A DNA stretch of 64,000 nt, taken from positions 62,001 through 126,000 of the forward strand of contig NZ_QLLY01000003.1 in NCBI RefSeq assembly GCF_003259365.1, in the 5' to 3' direction. Below the pieces are notes generated by a model. That model did no database searches. It was not told the DNA's origin and saw nothing but the letters and a program-made list of their open reading frames with translations. Shown piece by piece: positions 41,141-49,852 of this stretch. Source of the stretch: Streptomyces sp. PsTaAH-137 (lineage in GTDB: Bacteria > Actinomycetota > Actinomycetes > Streptomycetales > Streptomycetaceae). Position 1 is the stretch's first letter; each line of letters starts with the position of its first letter. Both the position numbers and the translations under genes were made by a program.

Positions 41141-42045
41141 CCGACGCGCAGCGGAGCCTGCGCCGCCGGGCCCGGCTGCGGGAGTCGGCGCTCTCCTTCG
41201 GGATGATGGGCCCGGCGGTCCTGCTCTACACGGTGATGACGGTCGTACCGGTCGGTGTGGCCGTGTATCTCAGCCTCACCGACTGGGACGGCTTCTCGAC
41301 CGCCGCGTTCATCGGACTCGACAACTACAAGCACCTCTTCGACGACCCGAGTTCGTCGGACGCCTGGTACGTGACCGGTCTGATCGCCGTGGCCGGCACC
41401 GTCCTGATGGTCGGCCTGGGGCTGGTCTACGCACTCGCGCTCAAGGCCCGCTCGCGCACCAACTCCTTCTTCCGGGCCGTCGCCTACTTCCCGCACGTGA
41501 TCAGCGCGCTGATCCTCGGCTATCTGTGGGCGGCGATCCTCGGGACGAACGGGGCCATCAACAACACGCTCGCCACGTTCGGCATCGAGCCGGTCGGCTT
41601 CCTCTTCGACGAGCAGTTCGCGGTGATCTCCCTGATCGGGGTCATCGTGTGGGCGGGCTTCGGGTTCAACGTGGTGCTGTTCGTGGCCGCGCTCCAGACC
41701 GTCCCGGCCGAACTCCTGGAGGCCGCCGCGATCGACGGCGCCAGCAAACGGCAGATCAATCTGCGGGTCGTGATCCCCATGATCGCGCCCGTGGTGACGG
41801 TGGCGACGGTGCTCAACCTGGTGGGTCTGATCCGGGCCTACGACATCGTCGTCAGCCTCACCGGCGGCGGCCCCGCGGGGTCGACGCAGACGTTCACGTA
41901 TCTCATTCTCGCCCGGTCCTTCGAGGGCACCAAGGTCGGTTACGCGACCGCACAGGCCGTGTTCCTGATGGTGGTGTCCGCCGTGCTCGCCCTCTTCGTG
42001 ACGGCGCTGCGCAACCGCCAGGACCAGGCAGCGACAGGTCGGTGA
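41122..42045 (+). CDS. ABC sugar transporter permease 1 (MalF-type)
   Basis: The 307-residue permease has six predicted membrane segments and the EAA loop EAAAIDGASKRQINLRVVIPMIAP that contacts the ATPase. It starts at a GTG inside the binding-protein gene (two GTGs, at 41119 and 41122, are possible). It forms a heterodimer with the next permease. No ATP-binding subunit gene is found in the locus, so the shared MsiK-type ATPase is the likely energy source, as for most Streptomyces sugar importers. Confidence 0.92.
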   Translation: MELAGLTDAQRSLRRRARLRESALSFGMMGPAVLLYTVMTVVPVGVAVYLSLTDWDGFSTAAFIGLDNYKHLFDDPSSSDAWYVTGLIAVAGTVLMVGLGLVYALALKARSRTNSFFRAVAYFPHVISALILGYLWAAILGTNGAINNTLATFGIEPVGFLFDEQFAVISLIGVIVWAGFGFNVVLFVAALQTVPAELLEAAAIDGASKRQINLRVVIPMIAPVVTVATVLNLVGLIRAYDIVVSLTGGGPAGSTQTFTYLILARSFEGTKVGYATAQAVFLMVVSAVLALFVTALRNRQDQAATGR

Positions 42046-42052
42046 GGAGCCG

Positions 42053-42982
42053 GTGGTGGTGGTACTGGAGGCAGAACCCGAGACGGCGCCCCGCAAGCGT
42101 CCGAAGGCCCGGCCCACCGGCCGGGACGACGGCGGGAGCGGCGCCCGGCGCGAGGAGACCCGCTCGCCGGTGCGCTGGGTGCTCCTCGGGGTGCTGTTCG
42201 TCGTGATGGTCGTGCCGATCTACCTGCTGGTCGTGAACGCGTTCAAGTCGCAGCAGGAGATCCTCGACAACCCGTTCTCGATCCCGCTCGGCGGGCTCAC
42301 CTTCGCGCACATGGGCGCCGCGATCAGCAGCCCGCAGTTCAATGTGATCGGCGGCTACGGCTTCACGCTGTTCCTCGTCGTCATGGTGGACGTGCTGTGC
42401 ATCGTGCTGGCGGGCCCGGCCGCGTACGCGATCGCGCGCAGCCTCAAGAAGCGCACGCAGCTGGTGCTGCTGTACTTCCTCGCGGGCACGTTCATCCCCG
42501 GCGCGGCCGTGATCATCCCGGTGATCTACGTCCTGCGGGAGATCGGTCTGGCGAACACGGTGACGGGGCTGGTGGCGCACGACGTGGCGTCCACGCTGCC
42601 GGTGAGCATCTTCCTGTTCGTCGGGTTCATCCGCACGATCCCGGTGGACATCGACCACGCGGCGACGATCGACGGCGCGGGCCGCTACCGCACCTTCTGG
42701 ACCATCATCTTCCCGCTGATGCGTCCCGCGGTCGTCACCGTGCTGATCCTCAACTCCATAGGAATCTGGAACGACTTCGTGTCGCCGCAGATCCTGCTCA
42801 GCCCGTCCTCCGGGCACTACACGGTGACGACGGCGATCTACGCCGGCATCAGCCAGTACTCGACGGACCTGACGAAGGTGTTCCCGAACCTGCTGCTGGC
42901 CGTCGCGCCCGTCGTCATCTTCTTCATCTACATGCAGCGCCACATCATCAGCGGTCTCACGGTCGGTGCCGTGAAGGGCTGA
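42053..42982 (+). CDS. ABC sugar transporter permease 2 (MalG-type)
   Basis: The 309-residue permease has a 40-residue charged N-terminal extension (PRKRPKARPTGRDD), six membrane segments and the EAA loop HAATIDGAGRYRTFWTIIFPLM. Its GTG start is preceded by GAGGAG, 7 bases after the previous stop. It completes the importer and is followed 35 bases later by the beta-helix gene, probably in the same transcript. Confidence 0.92.
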   Translation: MVVVLEAEPETAPRKRPKARPTGRDDGGSGARREETRSPVRWVLLGVLFVVMVVPIYLLVVNAFKSQQEILDNPFSIPLGGLTFAHMGAAISSPQFNVIGGYGFTLFLVVMVDVLCIVLAGPAAYAIARSLKKRTQLVLLYFLAGTFIPGAAVIIPVIYVLREIGLANTVTGLVAHDVASTLPVSIFLFVGFIRTIPVDIDHAATIDGAGRYRTFWTIIFPLMRPAVVTVLILNSIGIWNDFVSPQILLSPSSGHYTVTTAIYAGISQYSTDLTKVFPNLLLAVAPVVIFFIYMQRHIISGLTVGAVKG

Positions 42983-43017
42983 CCCTCCCCGTCGACCCCA
43001 CGAGAAAGGATCACGGA

Positions 43018-44982
43018 GTGCCCAGGAGATGGAGACATCTGTCCGCGGCCGCCCTGCTCACCACGCTGACCGTGGTCGCGGCCGGGCATCCGGCCGCGGC
43101 CGGCGCCCAGGCCGCCACGACCTACTACGTCGGCCCGTACGGCGACGACGGCAACGCGGGGACGAACGCCACGGCCCCGTTCCGGCACATCCAGAAGTGC
43201 GCGGACGTGATGGTGCCCGGTGACACGTGCGAGATCGTGTCGGGCAGCTACGAGGAGACGGTCGTCCCGGCCCGCTCCGGCACCGCCGCGCAGCCGATCA
43301 CCTACCGGGCCGCGGTCGGCGCGGACGTGACGGTGAACGGCGCCACGAAGGTCACCGGTTTCGACCCGGTGACCGCCGCCGACGTCACCGCGATCGCCCA
43401 GAGCGACCCGTACGCGGCGGACTCGCCGTTCAGCGACGCGGTGGCGGCGGGCCACATCTACAGCACCGACATCGACCTGGGCTCCGACGTGTCCACGGTG
43501 CAGGTGTTCACCGACAAGAAGATGGACGTCGAGGCCCAATGGCCTTATCCGGGAACGGACTTGCTCGATCCCACGCTCCAGTACGCCGGTACGGGCAGCG
43601 CGGACGCCACGATCGCCGACGCGGCCCTGACCCGCCCGGCAGGGTACTGGGACGGCGCGCGGGCCCTCACCGGCTACTGGTACGTCTCGGCGACCGGCAC
43701 GGTGAAGAGCTCGGCGGTCGGCTCGGTGACCCTCGACGCGGCACCGCCGTGCGTCCACAAGGTCGTCCCCGGCGAGACGCGGTACGCGCTCTCCGGAAAG
43801 ATCGGTGAGCTCGCCCACCCCGGAGAGTGGTTCTACGACCCGACGGCCGAGCGCCTGTACGTGTACGGGGACGACGACCCGGACCACCACACGGTGCAGG
43901 TCAAGCGGCGCACCCTGGGCTTCGACCTGACGGGCGCGAGCCATGTGAACGTCAAGGGCGTGAAGCTGTTCGCCACGACGATCAAGACCGGGGCCACCAG
44001 CACGGGCGTCACGCTCGACGGCCTGACCGGCACCTACCTGTCGCACTACACCGACATCACGCAGGGCGCGACGGACTGCGGGTCGACGGTGACGCGGGGC
44101 GTCGGTGACACCGGCATCGTCCTCGACGGCACGTACAACAAGATCGTGAACAGCGATCTGTCGCTGAGCGCAGGGAACGGGATCGCGCTGCGCGGCCAGA
44201 ACAACACGGCCACCGACAACGTCATCCACGACGTCGACTACATGGGCACCTACGCGGCCGGTGTCGCCGTGCAGGGCAACAGCCAGACGGTCACCCACAA
44301 CACCGTCTCGCGGGTCGGCCGCAGCGGCATCAACCTGCAGTGGAACACCGTTGACGGCCTGACGGCGGGCAAGGACACGATCGCGTACAACGACATCTCC
44401 GGGTACGCCCGGCTCAGCCTGGACGTCGCCGCGATCTACACCTGCTGCAGCGCGTACATGATGGGCTCGTCCATCGATCACAACGTGCTGCACGACCCGT
44501 CTCCGACTACGACGTCCACGACGTTCGGCATCTCCGGGGTCTACGCCGACAACGGGCAGAGCGATCTCGTCATCGCGAACAACGTCGGCTGGGGCAACCG
44601 CGAGGGCACGGTGATGCTGAACGGTCTGGGCACCGGCTCGCACGACAACGGCGTGTACAACAACACCGGCGGGATGACGCTCTTCTACGTCAAGGAGGCC
44701 GGCCAGTCCACGGGTACGCACATCGCCAACAACATCGGCCCGATCAAGGGCCTGGACGGCGCCTCGGCGGGTGGTCTCGTGGCCGACCACAACATGCTGG
44801 AGACGGTCGATCCGCGCTTCGTGGACGCCGCCGGACACGACTACCGGCTCGCGGCCGACTCCCCCGCCCGCAATGCGGGCCTCGCGCTGCCGGGCATCAA
44901 CGACGGGTCCACGGACCCGGCGCCGAGCCTGGGCGCGTACCAGTACGGAGCGCCCGAATGGACGGCGGGAGCACGCCGTTGA
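43018..44982 (+). CDS. Secreted right-handed beta-helix protein, putative polysaccharide lyase or GH141-like hydrolase
   Basis: The 654-residue protein starts at a GTG preceded by AAAGGA. It has a signal peptide (RRWRHLSAAALLTTLTVVAAG, then AAAGAQA), and the mature part begins TTYYVGPYGDDGNAGT, the usual start of PL6-type and related beta-helix enzymes. Many N-x-V/I turns (NTATDNVIHDVD, TVTHNTVSRVG) show the right-handed helix. The catalytic residues are not clear, so lyase versus hydrolase cannot be decided. As the only clearly exported enzyme of the locus it is the best candidate for the first cut of the polymer. A hairpin follows the gene. Confidence 0.75.
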   Translation: MPRRWRHLSAAALLTTLTVVAAGHPAAAGAQAATTYYVGPYGDDGNAGTNATAPFRHIQKCADVMVPGDTCEIVSGSYEETVVPARSGTAAQPITYRAAVGADVTVNGATKVTGFDPVTAADVTAIAQSDPYAADSPFSDAVAAGHIYSTDIDLGSDVSTVQVFTDKKMDVEAQWPYPGTDLLDPTLQYAGTGSADATIADAALTRPAGYWDGARALTGYWYVSATGTVKSSAVGSVTLDAAPPCVHKVVPGETRYALSGKIGELAHPGEWFYDPTAERLYVYGDDDPDHHTVQVKRRTLGFDLTGASHVNVKGVKLFATTIKTGATSTGVTLDGLTGTYLSHYTDITQGATDCGSTVTRGVGDTGIVLDGTYNKIVNSDLSLSAGNGIALRGQNNTATDNVIHDVDYMGTYAAGVAVQGNSQTVTHNTVSRVGRSGINLQWNTVDGLTAGKDTIAYNDISGYARLSLDVAAIYTCCSAYMMGSSIDHNVLHDPSPTTTSTTFGISGVYADNGQSDLVIANNVGWGNREGTVMLNGLGTGSHDNGVYNNTGGMTLFYVKEAGQSTGTHIANNIGPIKGLDGASAGGLVADHNMLETVDPRFVDAAGHDYRLAADSPARNAGLALPGINDGSTDPAPSLGAYQYGAPEWTAGARR

Positions 44983-44998
44983 CCCTGGTGTGACACTA

Positions 44999-45034
44999 AG
45001 AGGGCCCGAGCCGGATGTCCGGCCCGGGCCCTCT
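44999..45034. terminator. Bidirectional hairpin between the beta-helix gene and gntR
   Basis: Arms of 17 bases at 44999-45015 and 45018-45034 pair with a single mismatch and a 2-base loop. The hairpin lies between the convergent ends at 44982 and 45047 and should terminate the transporter operon and gntR. Confidence 0.8.
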
Positions 45035-45046
45035 CCTGCGGTCGGC

Positions 45047-45784
45047 TCACGCACGCTTCGCGGCGGCCGCCTTCTTGCGGGGCTTCTTCGTCTCCCGCGC
45101 GTCCGGCACCGGTCCGCGGCCCGCGGCGTGGTCGGCGAACGCCGCGGCCGCCTTGTCGGCATCGCCGTCCCGCAACAGGTCGACCAGGCGCCCGTGCTCA
45201 TGCGCCATGGCCTGCCAGTCACCGTCGAAGAGCGGGTCGGAGATGGCCCGCAGCGTGCGCAGGCTCGGCTCGATGACCTCCCACATGCGGGTCAGGAACG
45301 GGTTGCCCGCGCACTGGCTGACCACGGTGTGGAACTCGATGTCGGCGACGCGGAAGCTGCTGACGTCGCTCGCGGCGACCGCCTCGTGCATCCGCTCCAC
45401 CAGCGCGTCGAGCTCGGCCAGCTGCTCGCCCGTGATGTGCTGCGCGGCGAGCTGAGCGGCGAGCCGCTCCAGCGGTTCGCGCACCTGGCGGGCGTGTTCG
45501 GCGTCCTCTGCGGAGATCTCGACGACGAAGTGGCCGCGCCGCGGGACATGCGTGAGCAGCCCCTCGCGGGCGAGCCGCTTGACCGCCTCGCGCACCGGGG
45601 CCTGGCTCACGCCGAGCCGGCGGGCGATCTCCGACTCCACGACCCGGTCGCCCGGGCCGAGGTCACCGTCCACGACCGCCTGGCGGAGCAGTTCGTACAC
45701 CTGGTCCGAGATCAGGGTCTTGCGGAACCGGTCCTTGTTGGTGGCCAGCGTGGAGACGAAGCCACCCGACGCATTAGATGCCAT
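45047..45784 (-). CDS. GntR-family (FCD/FadR-type) transcriptional regulator
   Basis: The 245-residue regulator has the winged helix VVESEIARRLGVSQAPVREAVKRLAREGLL followed by an FCD ligand domain with the expected Asp/His metal-binding pattern (DIEFHTVVSQCAGN, MAHEHGRLVDLL). It ends in a Lys/Arg/Ala-rich tail. Many such regulators bind sugar acids. It is encoded inside the carbohydrate locus and a perfect operator lies 84 bases upstream of its start, so it is the leading candidate to bind the CCATCG-N5-CGATGG palindromes and to control itself. The link to the palindrome is inferred. Confidence 0.92.
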   Translation of the reverse strand: MASNASGGFVSTLATNKDRFRKTLISDQVYELLRQAVVDGDLGPGDRVVESEIARRLGVSQAPVREAVKRLAREGLLTHVPRRGHFVVEISAEDAEHARQVREPLERLAAQLAAQHITGEQLAELDALVERMHEAVAASDVSSFRVADIEFHTVVSQCAGNPFLTRMWEVIEPSLRTLRAISDPLFDGDWQAMAHEHGRLVDLLRDGDADKAAAAFADHAAGRGPVPDARETKKPRKKAAAAKRA

Positions 45785-45867
45785 GAATTCCCAATCCTGC
45801 GCTGTGGCACGTCAGTTGGTCCAGATACGGATGTGCGGGACACGGGTATGCCGGCCATCGTACGCGC

Positions 45868-45884
45868 CCATCGTCTATCGATGG
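45868..45884. promoter_or_regulatory. Operator site E, perfect copy
   Basis: CCATCGTCTATCGATGG is a perfect CCATCG-N5-CGATGG palindrome. It lies between the acetyl esterase stop (45887) and the gntR start (45784), in position to regulate gntR. Confidence 0.85.
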
Positions 45885-45886
45885 AG

Positions 45887-46873
45887 TCACATCGAGCTTT
45901 CCAACCGCTTGCCCAGCCACGCCAGTTTGACGACCTCGTGATCGGGTCCGCCGCCCTCGTGGTCGTTGAAGGGGTAGACCTCGATCCGCTTGTCGGCCTG
46001 GTCCACGCCCCGCTCGGCACCGTAGTGGTTGAACGCCGCGTAGACAGTGGAGGGCGGGCATATGTGGTCCATCAGGCCGACCGAGAACAGCGTCGGCGCG
46101 CTCGCCCGGCGGGCCAGCGAGGCGCCGTCGAAGTAGGAGAGCGTGCGGGCGACCGTGGCGGCGTGCTCGCGGTGCAGCTTCACGAACTTGGTGACCTCGA
46201 CGTAGGGAATCGCGTCGGTGATCGTGGTGGCCCGCGGGAAGTGGCACAGGAACGGCACGTCCGGCATGACGGCCACCAGGTCGGGGACGAGCCCCGCCGC
46301 GGCGAGCGCGATGCCGCCGCCCTGGCTGGTGCCGGTGACGACGGTGCGGGCCGGGTCGACGGCCGGGTGCGAGCGGGCGGCGGCGACGGCGTGCACGGCG
46401 TCCGTGTACACGCGCCGGTAGAAGTAGCGCAGCGGGTCGAGGACGCCGCGGGTGAGGAAGCCGGGCGCGGCGATGTCGCCGGTGGCCGGGTCGGGATCGG
46501 GGGTGTCGGCGCCCTGGCCCCGGGTGTCCATGACGAAGTGCGCGTACCCGGCGTCGGCCCACAGCCGCTTCTCGTGCGGGGCGCCGCGCCCGCTGCCGTA
46601 GCCCAGGTACTCGACGACGACCGGGAGCGGTCCGGTGCGGGTGACCGGCAGATGGAACCAGCCGCGCACGGGGTGCCCGCCGTACCCGGCGAAGGTCACG
46701 TCGAAGGTGTCGATCGTCGCGAGCCCGTTGTGCACCGGGGTGAACGTCGCGTCGACGCCGTACCGCTCCTGCTCGGCGAGGGTCCGCCGCCAGAACGTGT
46801 CGAGGTCGGCCGGCTCGGGCAGGTCGGGGCGGTACTTCTCCAACTCGTCCAGGGGCAGGTCGAAATGAGCCAT
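45887..46873 (-). CDS. CE7-family acetyl esterase (acetyl xylan esterase/cephalosporin C deacetylase)
   Basis: The 328-residue alpha/beta hydrolase has the CE7 layout with the nucleophile Ser183 in GTSQGG, Asp269 in GLMDHICPP and His305 in NDHEGGG. This spacing is close to that of the Thermotoga CE7 enzyme (188, 274, 303). The conserved RGQG motif (VMDTRGQG) is also present. It removes acetyl groups from short sugars in the cytoplasm and has no signal peptide. The start at 46873 lies 41 bases from operator F. Its presence suggests that the imported oligosaccharide is acetylated. Confidence 0.92.
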   Translation of the reverse strand: MAHFDLPLDELEKYRPDLPEPADLDTFWRRTLAEQERYGVDATFTPVHNGLATIDTFDVTFAGYGGHPVRGWFHLPVTRTGPLPVVVEYLGYGSGRGAPHEKRLWADAGYAHFVMDTRGQGADTPDPDPATGDIAAPGFLTRGVLDPLRYFYRRVYTDAVHAVAAARSHPAVDPARTVVTGTSQGGGIALAAAGLVPDLVAVMPDVPFLCHFPRATTITDAIPYVEVTKFVKLHREHAATVARTLSYFDGASLARRASAPTLFSVGLMDHICPPSTVYAAFNHYGAERGVDQADKRIEVYPFNDHEGGGPDHEVVKLAWLGKRLESSM

Positions 46874-46913
46874 GGGGCGTCTCCGCGGAGGTCGGGGCCG
46901 GATCGTGGGCCGG

Positions 46914-46930
46914 TCATCGCCTATCGATCA
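46914..46930. promoter_or_regulatory. Operator site F
   Basis: TCATCGCCTATCGATCA matches the consensus except for the outermost bases. It lies between the amidohydrolase stop (46965) and the acetyl esterase start (46873). Confidence 0.75.
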
Positions 46931-46964
46931 TCGAGGGAATCGAATCAGGGGCGTTCGAGCACTG

Positions 46965-47813
46965 TCAACAGCTCCGCGCACGGCCGGTGCGGCTCAGCCG
47001 GTACGCCCGGACGGCGTTGCCGTGCAGGACGCGCTCGCGCTCCGGCTCGGTGAGGCGGTCAAGTCCGGTGCGGGACAGGGCAAGTGAGTCGGCGCGGGTG
47101 CCGCGGGGCAGGCAGATCGGCCAGTCGGAGCCGACGAGGCAGCGGTCGGGGCCGAGCACGCCGACCACGTGCCGCACCAGGTCGGCGACGCGTTCCGGGG
47201 CGACGCCGTGCTGCTGGGTGAGCAGGCCGGAGATCTTGACCAGCACGTTCGGCGCGGACGCCGCCCGATCGAGGGCGCGGTACCACTCCCCCGGGTCGCC
47301 GGTGGCCAGGTTCGGCGGGTTGCCGAGGTGGTCGACGACGACGGTGAGGGCGGGGTGGCGGTCGGCGATGTCGGAGGCGGCCGCCGGCGCTCCGTGGTGC
47401 AGGTTGAGTTCGAGGACCAGGCCGGCCGCTTCCAGGACGGGGATCAGCGCGCGGGCCGATTCCGGGGTGTCGGTGAGTGAACTGCCGCCCATGCGCATCC
47501 CGTTGGGCCCGGTCGCGCCCCACTCCTCCAGCAGCCCCCGGAAACGGTCGGGGCCCTCCTCGCCGTGCACATGGAGATTGCCCACGTACCCGGCGACCAG
47601 GTCGGGACGGCGCAGCCGCAGCGCGCGCAGGGCGCCGGTCTCGCCCGTGTCGCCGCGCGCGGCCTCGACGAGGATCGCGCCGCCCAGTCCGTCGACGCCG
47701 GTGCCGGATCGAGCCAAGTCAGCCTCGCCGTACGGGCGGTGGTGCGGGCTTCCCGGTCTGATCCAGCCGAACCCCTGGGCCGGGTCCCACAGATGGGCAT
47801 GGCAGTCGATCAC
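46965..47813 (-). CDS. Amidohydrolase of the L-fuconolactonase group
   Basis: The 282-residue TIM-barrel protein starts MIDCHAHLWDP (His5 and His7), has a central HLGNPP segment and ends with the catalytic GSDWP near the C terminus, as in L-fuconolactonase and related lactonases. It would open a sugar lactone to the acid after an aldose dehydrogenase step. The GTG start ends at 47813, 49 bases from operator G. The aldo/keto reductase and RraA genes in the locus fit such a non-phosphorylating route, but the remaining steps are not in the window. Confidence 0.85.
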   Translation of the reverse strand: MIDCHAHLWDPAQGFGWIRPGSPHHRPYGEADLARSGTGVDGLGGAILVEAARGDTGETGALRALRLRRPDLVAGYVGNLHVHGEEGPDRFRGLLEEWGATGPNGMRMGGSSLTDTPESARALIPVLEAAGLVLELNLHHGAPAAASDIADRHPALTVVVDHLGNPPNLATGDPGEWYRALDRAASAPNVLVKISGLLTQQHGVAPERVADLVRHVVGVLGPDRCLVGSDWPICLPRGTRADSLALSRTGLDRLTEPERERVLHGNAVRAYRLSRTGRARSC

Positions 47814-47861
47814 GGTCCGCTCCCGAGTATTGACACGTCGGCTCCCCGCCGGTGACTCTAA

Positions 47862-47878
47862 CCATCGGCTATCGATGG
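47862..47878. promoter_or_regulatory. Operator site G, perfect copy
   Basis: CCATCGGCTATCGATGG is a perfect palindrome midway between the divergent amidohydrolase (47813) and the 640-residue protein gene (47930), about 50 bases from each start. Confidence 0.85.
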
Positions 47879-47929
47879 GCGATTGTTCAATACGGCAATC
47901 CGCATGCGACGAAGGAGCGGGTGTTCTCC

Positions 47930-49852
47930 ATGCTCAGGTCTGAGCCGACCGGCGGCACACGGGCAGACGGCGAGGCCCACGGGCCTTCGCTGAGCGCCCG
48001 CCGACCCCTCACCGGCACACCCCGATGGGCGCTGCTGGAGCGGGAGTTGTTCGCGGCGCAGGAGAAGGCGTGGCGACTGTTCGCCGACCGCTACACCGAG
48101 GGGGACGGGCGGCTCGTCTTCCGCGACCGGCTCGGCGAGGGCATGGACGGCCGGGACGGCGTCGACGACTTCTACGAGCCGTTCTTCAACTGGCCGACGC
48201 TGTATCTGCTGGGCGGCAGCGCCGAGTTGCTGGCCGCGGCGCGCCGCCACTGGCAGGGGGTGAGCGCGCAGCTCTCCGAGATGGGCATGCTGGTGGACGG
48301 CCTGGAGCGCGGTTACGACTGGTTCCACCAGGGCGAGGGCCTGCTGCTCTTCTACGGCCTGTGCCTGGCCGACCCCGACGACCCGAGCCTGCGCGAACTG
48401 GCTTGCCGGTTCGCCGACTTCTACCTCCCGGGCGGCCCGAACTACGACCCCGAGCACCGGGTGCTGCGCGCCCCGCACAACGGCGCGGGCGGGCCCCGGT
48501 TCGGGTTCAGCGACGAGGAGCCGTACTTCCCGTGGAGCCTGGCCCTGCACCCGTACGGGCTGCCGCTGGACGGGTTCGACGGTGTCACCTCGTTCGGGCA
48601 GCTGGCCGAGTCGCCGGAGCTGGCCCGCGCCTACGGCCGGGCGATGTGGGACCGGATGGGGCGCGGCGACACCCTGGTGAACCTGGGCGCGACCGGGCTC
48701 GCCACCAACGCGTACCTGCTCAGCGGCGAGCGGGCCTACGCGGACTGGGTCGCCGAGTACGTCGGGGTCTGGCAGGAGCGCCTCGCCGGGCGCGAGGTCG
48801 TCCCCGACAACGCGGGGCTGAACGGCGAGGTGGGCGCCTACCTGGACGGCCGCTGGTACGGCGGCCACTACGGCTGGTCGTGGCCGCACGGCCTGTCCCC
48901 CGTGGGCAGTTCGGCCATCATCGGCGCGGCCAACGCCACCCTGCTGACCGGTGACCGCGGCTATCTGGACCTCGCCCGCAATCCGCTGGACGCGGTGCTG
49001 CGCCACGCCGAGCGGCGCGGCGCGGACGGGATGGGCACCCTCGGTGAGCGCTGGGAGCCGCATCTGCGGGCGATGGACGCCGAGCGGACCCTGATGGTGC
49101 CGCAGCGGCACAACGACTCCGGCTGGTTCGACTTCACCGTCATGCCGGGCCAACTCCCGCTCACGCTGTGGCACTTCAGCCGCGAGCAGGCCGACCAGGA
49201 CCGGATCGAGGAGCTGCGCGCCGGGGCCGCGTGGGACTGGACGGCCGTGCACACCCAGCGGATCAAGGACGAGGCCGGGCACGAGGAGCCCTGGTACGAG
49301 TATCTGCAGGGCCGCAATCCCGGCTTCCCCGAGCGGATGCTGAGGAGCGCCCTCGCGAGCTGCGCGGAGCGGGTCGCCGCCATCGAGGGCGACACCACGG
49401 ACCCGGCGACCGGCCCGGACGTCCTGGACATCCACCACTGGCAGCACCTCAACCCGGTGGTGACGGAAGCCCTGTTGCAGCTGACGACCGGCTCGCCGCA
49501 GGTCCTCTACAACGGCGGCCTCGCCCAGCTGCACGTCCGCTACCACGACACCGAGGCCCGGCGCCCCGGGCTGCCGCAGGACGTGGCGGCCCTCGTCTCC
49601 GACATCCGTCCGGAGCACACGGTGGTGGAGCTGGTGAACCTCGGCGGTGCGGCGCGTTCACTGCTTGTGCAGGCCGGCTCGTTCGCCGAGCACCGGATCA
49701 CCTCCGTCCGCGCGGACGACGGCCCCGAGCAGCCGGCCGACGGCCCGTACGTCCGGGTCGCCCTGCCCGGCCACACCCGGCTGCGGCTGACCCTGACCAT
49801 GACGCTGCGCGCGCGGGCCGCGGCGATCTCCTCACCCTGGGGGACCGTATGA
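47930..49852 (+). CDS. Putative (alpha/alpha)-toroid glycan-processing enzyme
   Basis: The 640-residue product has no signal peptide. It is rich in Trp, Gly-Leu-Gly turns and alternating helices (e.g. DDFYEPFFNWPTLYLLGG, YGGHYGWSWPHGL), the look of a six-hairpin toroid seen in GH88/GH105 and related families, but I cannot place it in a family. It may act on unsaturated or substituted oligosaccharides produced by the lyases. The ATG at 47930 is chosen by protein layout; a GTG at 47921 is also possible and both have imperfect spacing to AAGGAG. It is coupled by an ATGA junction to the aldo/keto reductase gene. Confidence 0.7.
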   Translation: MLRSEPTGGTRADGEAHGPSLSARRPLTGTPRWALLERELFAAQEKAWRLFADRYTEGDGRLVFRDRLGEGMDGRDGVDDFYEPFFNWPTLYLLGGSAELLAAARRHWQGVSAQLSEMGMLVDGLERGYDWFHQGEGLLLFYGLCLADPDDPSLRELACRFADFYLPGGPNYDPEHRVLRAPHNGAGGPRFGFSDEEPYFPWSLALHPYGLPLDGFDGVTSFGQLAESPELARAYGRAMWDRMGRGDTLVNLGATGLATNAYLLSGERAYADWVAEYVGVWQERLAGREVVPDNAGLNGEVGAYLDGRWYGGHYGWSWPHGLSPVGSSAIIGAANATLLTGDRGYLDLARNPLDAVLRHAERRGADGMGTLGERWEPHLRAMDAERTLMVPQRHNDSGWFDFTVMPGQLPLTLWHFSREQADQDRIEELRAGAAWDWTAVHTQRIKDEAGHEEPWYEYLQGRNPGFPERMLRSALASCAERVAAIEGDTTDPATGPDVLDIHHWQHLNPVVTEALLQLTTGSPQVLYNGGLAQLHVRYHDTEARRPGLPQDVAALVSDIRPEHTVVELVNLGGAARSLLVQAGSFAEHRITSVRADDGPEQPADGPYVRVALPGHTRLRLTLTMTLRARAAAISSPWGTV

